Source: Vibrio astriarenae (GTDB taxonomy: Bacteria; Pseudomonadota; Gammaproteobacteria; Enterobacterales; Vibrionaceae). Taken from it: a stretch of 64,000 bases of DNA. The notes below the pieces were generated by a model. It was not told the origin of the DNA. It saw only the letters and a program-made list of their open reading frames with translations, and searched no databases. A program made the translations under genes and the position numbers. Positions 56,233-64,000 of this stretch are shown in pieces; within the stretch, counting starts at the first letter, position 1; every line of letters starts with the position of its first letter. The stretch is from assembly GCF_010587385.1 (NCBI RefSeq), contig NZ_CP047475.1:1550001-1614000 (forward strand). Direction: 5' to 3'.

Positions 56233-57810
56233 TTAACGATACTCTTTCTCTGTATTCATACCCATCAGCAAGCTCACACACATCGCCAACAGAACGAAAG
56301 TGAATGGCAACGCTGTTGAAATAGCGCCAGCTTGCAGTGCTTCGACTGCTTGGGTGCCACCGACCCAAAGTAGCGCTGCAGCAATCGCACCTTCCATAAA
56401 CGCCCAGAAACAACGTTGCAAAACAGGCGCATCTACCTTACCACCAGCCGTAATACTGTCGATAACAAGCGAGCCTGAGTCAGATGAGGTAATAAAGAAC
56501 ACCATCACCAAAATAACCGCAATAATGGATAGCAGCGTACTCATAGGCAGGACATCAAACATTTCGAACATCGCCAGCGAAACGTCCGTTAGGCCTTTAG
56601 AGCCAAGTTGGCCAACGTTATTGATTACTTGATCGATCGCCATACCGCCAAATACGGACATCCAGATTAATGTTACTGTCGTCGGCACAATTAATACCGC
56701 TATCATAAACTCGCGAACTGTTCTGCCTCGCGAAACACGAGCGATAAACATACCAACGAATGGCGACCATGAAATCCACCAAGCCCAGTAAAATACAGTC
56801 CAACCGTGCATCCACAACTCATCTTCACGACCATGCGGGTTACTCAACGGAATGAAACTCTCCACGTAACCCATCAATGTTGTTGGCAGTGACCCCATCG
56901 ACACAGCAAATCCAATCGCTGCAACCAAGAACAGAAGCAGAAACGCAACTATCATATTGATGTTACTGATGACCTTCACACCACCATCAATACCACGCAG
57001 TACTGAAACAACGGCAAGCAAAGTAACCACCGCAATTACGACAACTTGTAGCCCGAGCCCTGCTTCAAAACCAAACACATGTTGAATACCACTTGCCGCT
57101 TGTTTTGCTCCTAATCCCAATGAAGTTGCTAGACCAAACAAGGTCGCCAATACCGCTAAAATATCCACCACGTGACCCGGCCAACCCCAAGCGCGATCAC
57201 CTAAAATTGGATAGAAAATCGAACGGATCGACAAAGGCAAACCTTTGTTGTACGTGAAGAACGCAAGGGATAGTGCCACTACACCATAGATAGCCCAAGG
57301 GTGAAGGCCCCAGTGATACATGGTTGCACCCAATGCCGCCTTAGCAGCCTCTGGCGTATTTGGCTCTACCGCTAACGGAGTTTCATACCAACCAGTAAAG
57401 TAAGCAACCGGCTCCGCCACACTCCAAAACATCAAGCCGATACCCATGCCCGCGGCAAACAGCATCGCTAGCCATGAGAAAAAGCTATAGTCTGCCGTTG
57501 CATCTTGACCACCTAAACGGATCTTACCGTAAGGGGTAACAATCAAAGCCAAACAAAACAGAACAAAAATGTTACCCGACCAGATGAACAGCCAGTCGAA
57601 CGTGCCGATGATCTGCCACTTAATACCATCTAAGGCTGCCTTCGCGTCACCCGCATCCATCACCATCGCAGCAATAAGAAACAGAATGATAAAGCCAGCA
57701 CTTACGCCAAAAACAGGATTATGGACATCAAAACCCCACTTCTGAACGTTATCTTGACCGACCGTATAGTCGGTACTGTCGATACTATATTTATCTATAC
57801 CTTTAGTCAT
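56233..57810 (-). CDS. BCCT family transporter (glycine betaine/choline/carnitine type)
   Basis: Inner-membrane osmolyte transporter of 525 residues, with twelve expected membrane helices. The glycine-rich GMGIGLMFWSVAEPVAYF motif in the third helix and the BCCT signature WTVFYWAWWISWSPFVGMFIARVSRGRTVREF-type block are clear. The frame reaches 57840, but ATG 57810 follows GAGGG by six bases. It belongs with the several BCCT carriers of marine Vibrio; the substrate (betaine, DMSP or other) cannot be assigned. Confidence 0.9.
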   Translation of the reverse strand: MTKGIDKYSIDSTDYTVGQDNVQKWGFDVHNPVFGVSAGFIILFLIAAMVMDAGDAKAALDGIKWQIIGTFDWLFIWSGNIFVLFCLALIVTPYGKIRLGGQDATADYSFFSWLAMLFAAGMGIGLMFWSVAEPVAYFTGWYETPLAVEPNTPEAAKAALGATMYHWGLHPWAIYGVVALSLAFFTYNKGLPLSIRSIFYPILGDRAWGWPGHVVDILAVLATLFGLATSLGLGAKQAASGIQHVFGFEAGLGLQVVVIAVVTLLAVVSVLRGIDGGVKVISNINMIVAFLLLFLVAAIGFAVSMGSLPTTLMGYVESFIPLSNPHGREDELWMHGWTVFYWAWWISWSPFVGMFIARVSRGRTVREFMIAVLIVPTTVTLIWMSVFGGMAIDQVINNVGQLGSKGLTDVSLAMFEMFDVLPMSTLLSIIAVILVMVFFITSSDSGSLVIDSITAGGKVDAPVLQRCFWAFMEGAIAAALLWVGGTQAVEALQAGAISTALPFTFVLLAMCVSLLMGMNTEKEYR

Positions 57811-58143
57811 TTGACCCTCTACATTATCCATGCGAGACACGAGCTATTAAGCAACAGAATTATCGCTTAGCTACTCAAATCACCTTGGGTACAAAGCGTC
57901 ATTAGACAAATTTGTACGCAAAGTCACTTACCTCACTCTTTAGTGCTTAATTCTTCTACACACCAAATAATTGATTCAAAAAGAATTCGGCGCCTATTGT
58001 ACAAAAGTAGCAGTTCTATTCCAGTTGATGGCCAAATTGCCAACACTTTTTCGTAAAACTGGCTTTTAAGTGTCGATTATTCAGACATCAAGGCATAAAA
58101 AAACCGGGCTAAAAAGCCCGGTTTCTATTTACACTAATTGCGA
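57811..58143. other. Intergenic region, BCCT gene to gyrA
   Basis: About 330 bases holding the BCCT promoter and the gyrA terminator (58101-58124). It is AT-rich toward the middle, with no ORF or recognisable operator. Confidence 0.5.
58101..58124 (-). terminator. Terminator of gyrA
   Basis: Ten-base stem AAACCGGGCT / AGCCCGGTTT with loop AAAA. On the minus strand a T run follows, 20 nt after the stop codon. Confidence 0.9.
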
Positions 58144-60789
58144 TTAGTCTTCTGATTCTGCATCAGTTGCGTCATCAGCTTTTGCTTCTGGTGCAGATGT
58201 ATCAGCTGCGGTAGCTTCGCCGCCTTCCACTGACTCTTCTTCACCGTCAACAAGTTCCGCTTCTTCGATCTCTTCGATGCGTTGTAGGCCAACGACAGAC
58301 TCATCTTCAGCAGTACGAATCAGAGTAACACCTTGCGTGTTACGGCCAACTTGGCTCACTTCCGCAACACGTGTACGAACTAGCGTACCTGCGTCAGTGA
58401 TCATCATCATTTCGTCGCCTTCCTCAACTTGGATTGCGCCGACTACTGGACCATTACGGTCAGAAACCTTAATAGAAACAACACCTTGTGTCGCACGACC
58501 TTTAGTCGGGTACTCTGCAAGTTCTGTACGCTTACCGTAACCATTTTGCGTCACAGTTAGGATGTCACCCTCATTAGAAGGAACAATCAACGACACAACT
58601 TGGTCATCGTCAGCCAGCTTCATACCGCGAACACCCGCTGCAGTACGACCCATTGCACGAACTTTATCTTCGTTAAAGCGAACAACTTTACCCGCTTTGG
58701 AGAACAACATAATGTCGCTTGAACCTGTTGTGATATCAACACCAATCAGTGAATCATCATCACGCAGGTTAACAGCAATAAGGCCATTCGCACGTACATT
58801 GGCAAATTGGTCTAGCGATGTTTTCTTAACGGTGCCGTCGCCTGTTGCCATAAAGATGTACTTGTCAGCATCAAACTCAGATACAGGCAGAATCGCAGTG
58901 ATACGCTCGTTCTCTTCTAGAGGCAGAATGTTCACAATTGGCTTACCACGTGCGGTACGGCTTGCTAGTGGCAATTGATAGACTTTCAGACGGTAAGTCT
59001 TACCACGCGTCGAGAAACATAGGATGTTATCGTGCGTGTTCGCAACCAATAGACGTTCGATGTAGTCTTCATCTTTCATCTTCGTTGCGCTCTTACCTTT
59101 ACCACCACGGCGCTGTGCTTCGTAGTCGCTTAGGATTTGGTACTTAACATAGCCTTCATGTGACAGTGTCACCACAACATCTTCACGAGCAATCAGCTCT
59201 TCCATGTCGATATCATGGCTAGCCGCTGTAATTTCAGTACGACGAGAATCACCGTAACCTTCACGAATAGCTTCTAGCTCTTCACGAATCACTTCCATCA
59301 AGCGTTCTGTGCTTGCAAGGATGTGCATTAGCTCTGCGATTTCTTCTAGCAGGGCCTTGTATTCATCGAGAATCTTCTCGTGCTCTAGACCCGTCAGACG
59401 GTGTAGACGAAGCTCTAGAATCGCTTGCGCTTGAGTTTCCGTTAGGAAGTATTGACCATCACGGATACCAAACTCTGGCTCTAGCCACTCTGGACGAGCT
59501 GCGTCAGTACCCGCACGCTCTAGCATAGATGCTACGTTGCCAAGATCCCAACCGCGCGAAACAAGACCTACTTTCGCCTCTGCTGGCGTTGGTGCGTTCT
59601 TGATAAGCTCAATAACTTCGTCAATGTTTGCTAGCGCTAGTGACAATGCTTCAAGGATATGAGCACGCTCACGAGCCTTACGCAATTCAAAGATAGTACG
59701 ACGAGTCACGACCTCACGGCGGTGATCAACGAAGCACTTCAGCATCTCTTTTAGGTTGAATAGCTTAGGCTGGCCGTTATCGAGCGCAACCATGTTGATA
59801 CCGAACGTCGTCTGAAGCTGAGTTTGAGCGTAAAGGTTGTTCAGAACCACTTCACCCACAGCATCACGCTTACATTCGATAACAATACGCATACCGTCTT
59901 TATCAGACTCATCGCGCAGTGCACTAATACCTTCTACTTTCTTATCTTTAACAAGCTCGGCGATCTTCTCAATCAGACGCGCTTTGTTCACTTGATAAGG
60001 AATTTCAGTAACGATGATGGTCTCTTTGCCGTTCTTATCACTTTCGATATCGGCTTTAGAGCGCATGTAGATTTTACCGCGACCCGTTTTGTAGGCGTCA
60101 ACGATGCCTTTACGGCCACTGATCAATGCAGCAGTCGGGAAATCAGGGCCAGGAATGTAATCCATTAGCTCATCAATCGTAATCGCTTCATTGTTGATGT
60201 ATGCAAGACAGCCATCAATCACTTCGCCCAAGTTATGAGGAGGAATGTTGGTTGCCATACCTACTGCGATACCGGACGAACCGTTAACCAATAGGTTAGG
60301 AATCTTAGTTGGAAGAACCGCTGGAATTTGCTCCGTACCATCGTAGTTTGGTACGTAATCCACAGTTTCTTTGTCTAGGTCTGCCAGTAGCTCGTGGGCA
60401 ATTTTCGCCATACGAACTTCGGTATAACGCATTGCCGCAGCGGAGTCGCCATCGATTGAGCCAAAGTTACCTTGACCATCGACAAGCATGTAACGCAGCG
60501 AAAACGGCTGCGCCATACGTACGATAGTGTCGTATACCGCACTATCACCGTGTGGGTGATATTTACCGATTACGTCGCCGACAACACGGGCAGATTTTTT
60601 ATATGGTTTATTCCAATCGTTGCCTAGTACATTCATCGCGAATAAAACGCGGCGGTGCACTGGTTTTAGGCCATCACGCACATCTGGAAGAGCACGACCC
60701 ACGATAACTGACATCGCGTAGTCTAGGTATGAACCTCTAAGCTCATCTTCAATGTTTACGGGCGTGATCTCTTTTGCTAGATCGCTCAT
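58144..60789 (-). CDS. gyrA: DNA gyrase subunit A
   Basis: Type II topoisomerase breakage-reunion subunit, 881 residues. N-terminal [38 protein letters not shown] sequence, the active-site tyrosine 122 in AMRYTE, and the quinolone-resistance region with Ser83 and Asp87 (GDSAVYDT) in the wild-type form. The C-terminal beta-pinwheel contains [11 protein letters not shown] repeats, including the GyrA box region RRGGKG, and the tail is strongly acidic ([20 protein letters not shown]). Quinolone-sensitive sequence is inferred from residues 83/87 only. Confidence 0.97.
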   Translation of the reverse strand: MSDLAKEITPVNIEDELRGSYLDYAMSVIVGRALPDVRDGLKPVHRRVLFAMNVLGNDWNKPYKKSARVVGDVIGKYHPHGDSAVYDTIVRMAQPFSLRYMLVDGQGNFGSIDGDSAAAMRYTEVRMAKIAHELLADLDKETVDYVPNYDGTEQIPAVLPTKIPNLLVNGSSGIAVGMATNIPPHNLGEVIDGCLAYINNEAITIDELMDYIPGPDFPTAALISGRKGIVDAYKTGRGKIYMRSKADIESDKNGKETIIVTEIPYQVNKARLIEKIAELVKDKKVEGISALRDESDKDGMRIVIECKRDAVGEVVLNNLYAQTQLQTTFGINMVALDNGQPKLFNLKEMLKCFVDHRREVVTRRTIFELRKARERAHILEALSLALANIDEVIELIKNAPTPAEAKVGLVSRGWDLGNVASMLERAGTDAARPEWLEPEFGIRDGQYFLTETQAQAILELRLHRLTGLEHEKILDEYKALLEEIAELMHILASTERLMEVIREELEAIREGYGDSRRTEITAASHDIDMEELIAREDVVVTLSHEGYVKYQILSDYEAQRRGGKGKSATKMKDEDYIERLLVANTHDNILCFSTRGKTYRLKVYQLPLASRTARGKPIVNILPLEENERITAILPVSEFDADKYIFMATGDGTVKKTSLDQFANVRANGLIAVNLRDDDSLIGVDITTGSSDIMLFSKAGKVVRFNEDKVRAMGRTAAGVRGMKLADDDQVVSLIVPSNEGDILTVTQNGYGKRTELAEYPTKGRATQGVVSIKVSDRNGPVVGAIQVEEGDEMMMITDAGTLVRTRVAEVSQVGRNTQGVTLIRTAEDESVVGLQRIEEIEEAELVDGEEESVEGGEATAADTSAPEAKADDATDAESED

Positions 60790-61104
60790 AGAGCCATTGT
60801 CCCTCTATAGTTTGATCGTATTTACAATACGTATAAGGAGAAAAAATATAACACATAATAGTTGGTAACGGCATTACTTTCCCTACCGTTTTCGCTGGTT
60901 GTGACCTGTATTACGCTCTAAGTGGTGAGTTTCCATACAATCAGTGTGTAGATGACTGAAAAGTGTTTATTTTTTATTCGGTTACTTCTCAATTCTCTCC
61001 AGTTTGGAATTTAGAGTTGGGTTAAATTATCGGTAAAAAGTCACTAGACTGATCCTTTTCATTCGCTAATATGGGCGCATTCTCTTTTTTATCGAGCACG
61101 TAGC
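60790..61104. other. Divergent promoter region of gyrA and ubiG
   Basis: About 315 bases between two divergent start codons. A plausible -10 (TAATAT, about 61067-61072) lies before ubiG. No operator or ORF could be supported. Confidence 0.5.
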
Positions 61105-61815
61105 ATGACAAACGGACAAAACGTCGACCCTAAGGAAATTCGTAAATTTGAAGAGATGGCCTCTCGTTGGTGGGATCTAGAAGGTGAGTTTAAACCTCTC
61201 CACCAAATCAACCCACTACGCCTAAACTACGTCCTTGATAACGCAAATGGTCTTTTTGATAAGCACGTGTTAGATGTGGGTTGCGGTGGCGGCATCTTAG
61301 CAGAAAGCATGGCAAAGCAAGGTGCTATTGTCACTGGGTTGGACATGGGTAAAGAGCCATTAGAAGTCGCTCGTCTACATAGTTTAGAAAGTGGTATTAA
61401 AGTCTCCTACACGCAAAGCACTGTAGAGCAACACGCACAAGACCACCCAGAGCAATACGATGTTGTCACCTGCATGGAAATGCTCGAACACGTACCAGAC
61501 CCTCAGTCTGTCATCCGCGCTGTGAGCCACTTGGTCAAACCCGGCGGACATGTTTTCTTCTCAACGCTGAACCGCAATATTAAGTCGTACTTATTTGCCA
61601 TCGTTGGTGCCGAGAAGTTACTCAAAATCGTTCCGGAAGGTACGCATGACCATGAAAAATTCATCAAGCCATCGGAAATGATCAAAATGATCGACCACAC
61701 CGTGCTGCAAGAAAGAGGGATAACCGGACTGCACTATAACCCACTCACAGACAGCTACCGCTTGGGCTCAAATGTCGATGTAAACTATATCGTTCATTGC
61801 ATTAAACCAATTTAA
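61105..61815 (+). CDS. ubiG: 3-demethylubiquinone / polyprenyl-hydroxybenzoate O-methyltransferase UbiG
   Basis: SAM-dependent enzyme of 236 residues that carries out both O-methylations in ubiquinone synthesis. It has [30 protein letters not shown], the SAM motif [30 protein letters not shown] and [10 protein letters not shown]. It is divergent from gyrA, the usual Vibrio and enteric arrangement. Confidence 0.95.
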   Translation: MTNGQNVDPKEIRKFEEMASRWWDLEGEFKPLHQINPLRLNYVLDNANGLFDKHVLDVGCGGGILAESMAKQGAIVTGLDMGKEPLEVARLHSLESGIKVSYTQSTVEQHAQDHPEQYDVVTCMEMLEHVPDPQSVIRAVSHLVKPGGHVFFSTLNRNIKSYLFAIVGAEKLLKIVPEGTHDHEKFIKPSEMIKMIDHTVLQERGITGLHYNPLTDSYRLGSNVDVNYIVHCIKPI

Positions 61816-62011
61816 GCAACCAAGTGATTGATCTATAAGCATCGTAGCCTTTTCTGAGCGACGGTGCTTATTACAAGCCATACCAATCACTCACAACATT
61901 CAAAACTCTCATTAACAGAAATGTCATCTGTTTGGTTGCAAATTGCACCAAAAGTTTGAGCTGTAACTGATAAAAAAGATCAAGCAAAATATTTTTTTCT
62001 AAGGCTAGCTT

Positions 62012-62247
62012 TTAATCATTTAAGAAACTGCGAATTTCTGTCGCTAAACCTGCCCTTTCTTCATCGGTGAGTAGTCACTAACAATTATTTTCAATTTGCC
62101 GTCATTTGGCACTATTTGTAGTGGTCTGTGTTCTTGCCAAATACGAAATATAGCACTATCTTGTACACCATTAACGAGAAAGACCCCATATGTAGTGTTT
62201 TCAGCAATCGCACAAGCGGATAATGATCACAAAGCGAAACCACGCAT
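62012..62247 (-). pseudogene. Remnant of a small secreted-protein gene
   Basis: On the minus strand ATG 62247 begins MRGFAL, then an in-frame TGA (62227-62229), then SLSACAIA, together an apparent signal peptide. The same frame continues with ENTTYGVFLVNGVQDSAIF, RIWQEHRPLQIVPNDGKLKI and IVSDYSP. One base appears lost there: the original frame stops at 62044, whereas the shifted frame continues DEERAGLATEIRSFLND to a TAA at 62012-62014. The protein would be ~78 residues. Function unknown. The protein-like composition across both lesions argues for a recently broken gene. Confidence 0.5.
62183..62198 (+). promoter_or_regulatory. Possible NrdR box upstream of nrdA
   Basis: ACCCCATATGTAGTGT resembles the NrdR consensus ACACWATATWTNGTGT. 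A weaker candidate lies 40 bp upstream at about 62143-62158; the spacing is not the usual ~31 bp. It also falls within the decayed coding sequence, which lowers confidence. Confidence 0.3.
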
Positions 62248-62305
62248 ATACAAAAGTTACATACAATTCCAGCTTTGATCAGTTTTCTTAGGGAAATAAA
62301 GAAGA

Positions 62306-64000
62306 ATGAACCAACAACTTACCGTTACTAAGCGTAATGGTCGCAAAGAAAGTATCGATTTAGAGAAAATCCACCGAGTGATTACTTGGGCAGCAGAAGG
62401 TCTCAACAATGTTTCTGTTTCTCAGGTAGAACTGAAAGCTCACATTCAGTTCTATGACGGCATCACTACATCTGATATCCATGAAACAATCATCAAGTCT
62501 GCCGCCGACCTTATCTCTGAAGAGACTCCTGATTATCAATACCTTGCTGCTCGCCTAGCTATCTTTCATCTTCGCAAGAAGGCCTATGGGCAATATGAGC
62601 CACCGAAGCTGTACGAGCACGTTGCTCGTTTAGTTGATATGGGCAAGTATGATCACCACTTGTTGGAAGATTACACGAAAGAAGAGCTTGAGCTACTTGA
62701 TGGCTACATCGATCATAAACGCGACCTAGACTTCTCATATGCAGCAGTTAAACAGTTGGAAGGTAAATACTTCGTTCAAAACCGTGTTTCCGGTGAGATC
62801 TATGAAAGTGCGCAGTTCCTATATATGTTGGTTTCCGCTTGCCTATTCGCTACCTATCCGAAAGAGACGCGTCTTGATTACATCAAGCGCTTTTACGATG
62901 CGACATCAACATTTAAGATCTCGCTACCCACTCCAATTATGTCGGGTGTGCGTACGCCTACTCGTCAATTCAGCTCATGCGTACTGATCGAGTGTGGTGA
63001 TAGCTTAGACTCAATCAATGCAACAGCGAGCTCTATTGTACGCTACGTATCTCAACGTGCCGGCATTGGTATCAACGCAGGCCGTATCCGCGCTCTAGGC
63101 TCTGAAATCCGTGGGGGTGAAGCGTTCCACACAGGTTGTGTTCCATTTTATAAATACTTCCAGACGGCGGTGAAATGCTGCTCTCAAGGTGGTGTGCGTG
63201 GTGGCGCTGCAACAGTGTTCTACCCTATCTGGCACCGTGAATCGCCTTCTTTGATGGTTCTAAAGAATAACCGTGGTGTTGAAGAAAACCGTGTTCGCCA
63301 TATGGACTATGGTGTTCAACTTAACAAGTTGATGTACCAACGCCTAGTAGAGGGTGGCAACATTACGCTGTTCTCTCCATCCGACGTTCCGGGTCTATAT
63401 GATGCATTCTTCCAAGACCAAGCAGAATTCGAACGCCTGTATGTAAAATACGAGAACGATCCTTCAATCAAGAAAGAGACGGTTAAAGCCATTGAGATGT
63501 TCTCTATCTTGATGCAAGAGCGCGCATCTACGGGCCGTATTTACGTTCAGAACGTGGACCACTGTAATACTCATAGCCCATTTGACGCGCAGGTAGCACC
63601 AGTACGTCAGTCTAACTTGTGTCTTGAGATTGCGCTGCCAACCAAGCCGCTGTCTAATGTTGAAGATGAAGAAGGTGAAATCGCGCTTTGTACTCTTTCT
63701 GCATTCAACCTTGGTGCAATTGAGTCGCTTGATGACTTTGAAGAACTCTCTGAGCTCGTTGTTCGCGCCCTAGATGCACTGCTTGATTACCAAGACTACC
63801 CTCTACCTGCTGCTTACCGTTCAACAATGAACCGTCGCACACTCGGTGTTGGTGTAATCAACTTTGCTTACTACCTAGCGAAAAATGGCACCAAATACTC
63901 TGACGGCAGTGCAAATGGCCTGACTCACCGTACGTTTGAAGCCATGCAATACTACTTGCTGAAAGCGTCAGTTGAGCTGGCTAAAGAGCAAGGTGCATGT
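62306..64000 (+). CDS. nrdA: Ribonucleoside-diphosphate reductase class Ia, alpha subunit NrdA (partial)
   Basis: The frame is open from ATG 62306 to the window edge, 565 codons of a family usually about 760. An N-terminal ATP-cone (VTKRNGRKESIDLEKIHRVI) regulates activity. The catalytic barrel follows, with the first redox cysteine in FSSCVLIECGDS, AGIGINAGRIRALG, CSQGGVRGGAATVFYPIWHR-type sequence and LKNNRGVEENRVRHMDYG. GGGA and AAGAAG precede the ATG. The enzyme reduces NDPs to dNDPs with NrdB, which should follow outside the window. Confidence 0.95.
   Translation, partial: MNQQLTVTKRNGRKESIDLEKIHRVITWAAEGLNNVSVSQVELKAHIQFYDGITTSDIHETIIKSAADLISEETPDYQYLAARLAIFHLRKKAYGQYEPPKLYEHVARLVDMGKYDHHLLEDYTKEELELLDGYIDHKRDLDFSYAAVKQLEGKYFVQNRVSGEIYESAQFLYMLVSACLFATYPKETRLDYIKRFYDATSTFKISLPTPIMSGVRTPTRQFSSCVLIECGDSLDSINATASSIVRYVSQRAGIGINAGRIRALGSEIRGGEAFHTGCVPFYKYFQTAVKCCSQGGVRGGAATVFYPIWHRESPSLMVLKNNRGVEENRVRHMDYGVQLNKLMYQRLVEGGNITLFSPSDVPGLYDAFFQDQAEFERLYVKYENDPSIKKETVKAIEMFSILMQERASTGRIYVQNVDHCNTHSPFDAQVAPVRQSNLCLEIALPTKPLSNVEDEEGEIALCTLSAFNLGAIESLDDFEELSELVVRALDALLDYQDYPLPAAYRSTMNRRTLGVGVINFAYYLAKNGTKYSDGSANGLTHRTFEAMQYYLLKASVELAKEQGAC

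Larger units (their letters stand above)
61816..62305. other. Region between ubiG and nrdA
   Basis: About 490 bases. The middle (62012-62247) holds the decayed small gene described separately, on the minus strand. The rest is AT-rich; it should include the nrdA promoter, and one NrdR-box-like sequence lies at 62183-62198. Confidence 0.5.

Noticed and set aside
60400..60560. Quinolone-resistance change in GyrA
   Set aside because: Ser83 and Asp87 are both present, so the region is of the sensitive type.
62096..62278. 60-codon plus-strand ORF before nrdA
   Set aside because: It is the shadow of the minus-strand remnant, which has a signal peptide and more protein-like composition; no ribosome site precedes it.

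Overview
This window is ordinary-looking gammaproteobacterial chromosome, and gene content and order point to a Vibrio (large chromosome). Markers are the potABCD cluster with a second potD, norM beside riboflavin synthase, DUF2960, DUF3802 and DUF3080 family proteins, a cobT-cobS-cobU-cobC block near btuCD, the trio purT / cytochrome c peroxidase / tpm-ihfA, and gyrA-ubiG-nrdA. No prophage, integron, IS element, CRISPR array, rRNA or tRNA was seen. The last gene, nrdA, runs off the right edge.

Layout. 1-5.5 kb: polyamine ABC transporter (potA-potB-potC-potD) and a duplicate potD. 5.5-10.3 kb: a small gene behind a strong Fur-box match, the sirtuin cobB, a membrane ATPase-like protein 2 nt from an MscS-type channel gene, and a DUF2960 gene. 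10.3-20.6 kb: housekeeping and hypothetical genes (nagK, a DTW tRNA-modification protein, a sterol-desaturase-like enzyme, an NlpC/P60 lipoprotein, DUF3802, fructosamine kinase, riboflavin synthase, norM, DUF3080, an exported ATP-dependent DNA ligase, a MazG-like pyrophosphohydrolase). 20.6-27.5 kb: cobalamin uptake and lower-ligand assembly (btuCD, cobC/U/S/T) with astE in between. 27.5-34.4 kb: a small basic peptide and a long dyad in front of an oxidoreductase, then a complete RND efflux operon. 34.4-43 kb: DUF3179, sbcB, an LrgA/LrgB pair, cdd behind two CRP sites, a DASS transporter with a response regulator, and purT. 43-58 kb: tri-haem cytochrome c peroxidase behind an FNR site, tpm, ihfA, a TolC-like/OmpA-like outer-membrane pair, DUF2750, modF, a HAD phosphatase, queC/queE, an exported Nudix-membrane fusion, a GNAT and P-loop kinase pair, metA, and a BCCT transporter. 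58-64 kb: gyrA, ubiG, a decayed small gene, and the start of nrdA.

Most genes belong to well-known families. The items I would look at again are: the ATPase/MscS pair, whose Walker A motif lacks its lysine; the basic 27-residue ORF followed by a 19-bp-arm hairpin touching the next ribosome binding site; a candidate small RNA beside btuD; the Fur-controlled cysteine-containing small protein; the transporter/response-regulator operon; the exported Nudix-membrane fusion; and a small secreted-protein gene upstream of nrdA carrying a nonsense codon and a frameshift. All assignments come from reading the sequence by eye. No database search was run, and regulatory sites are motif matches only.
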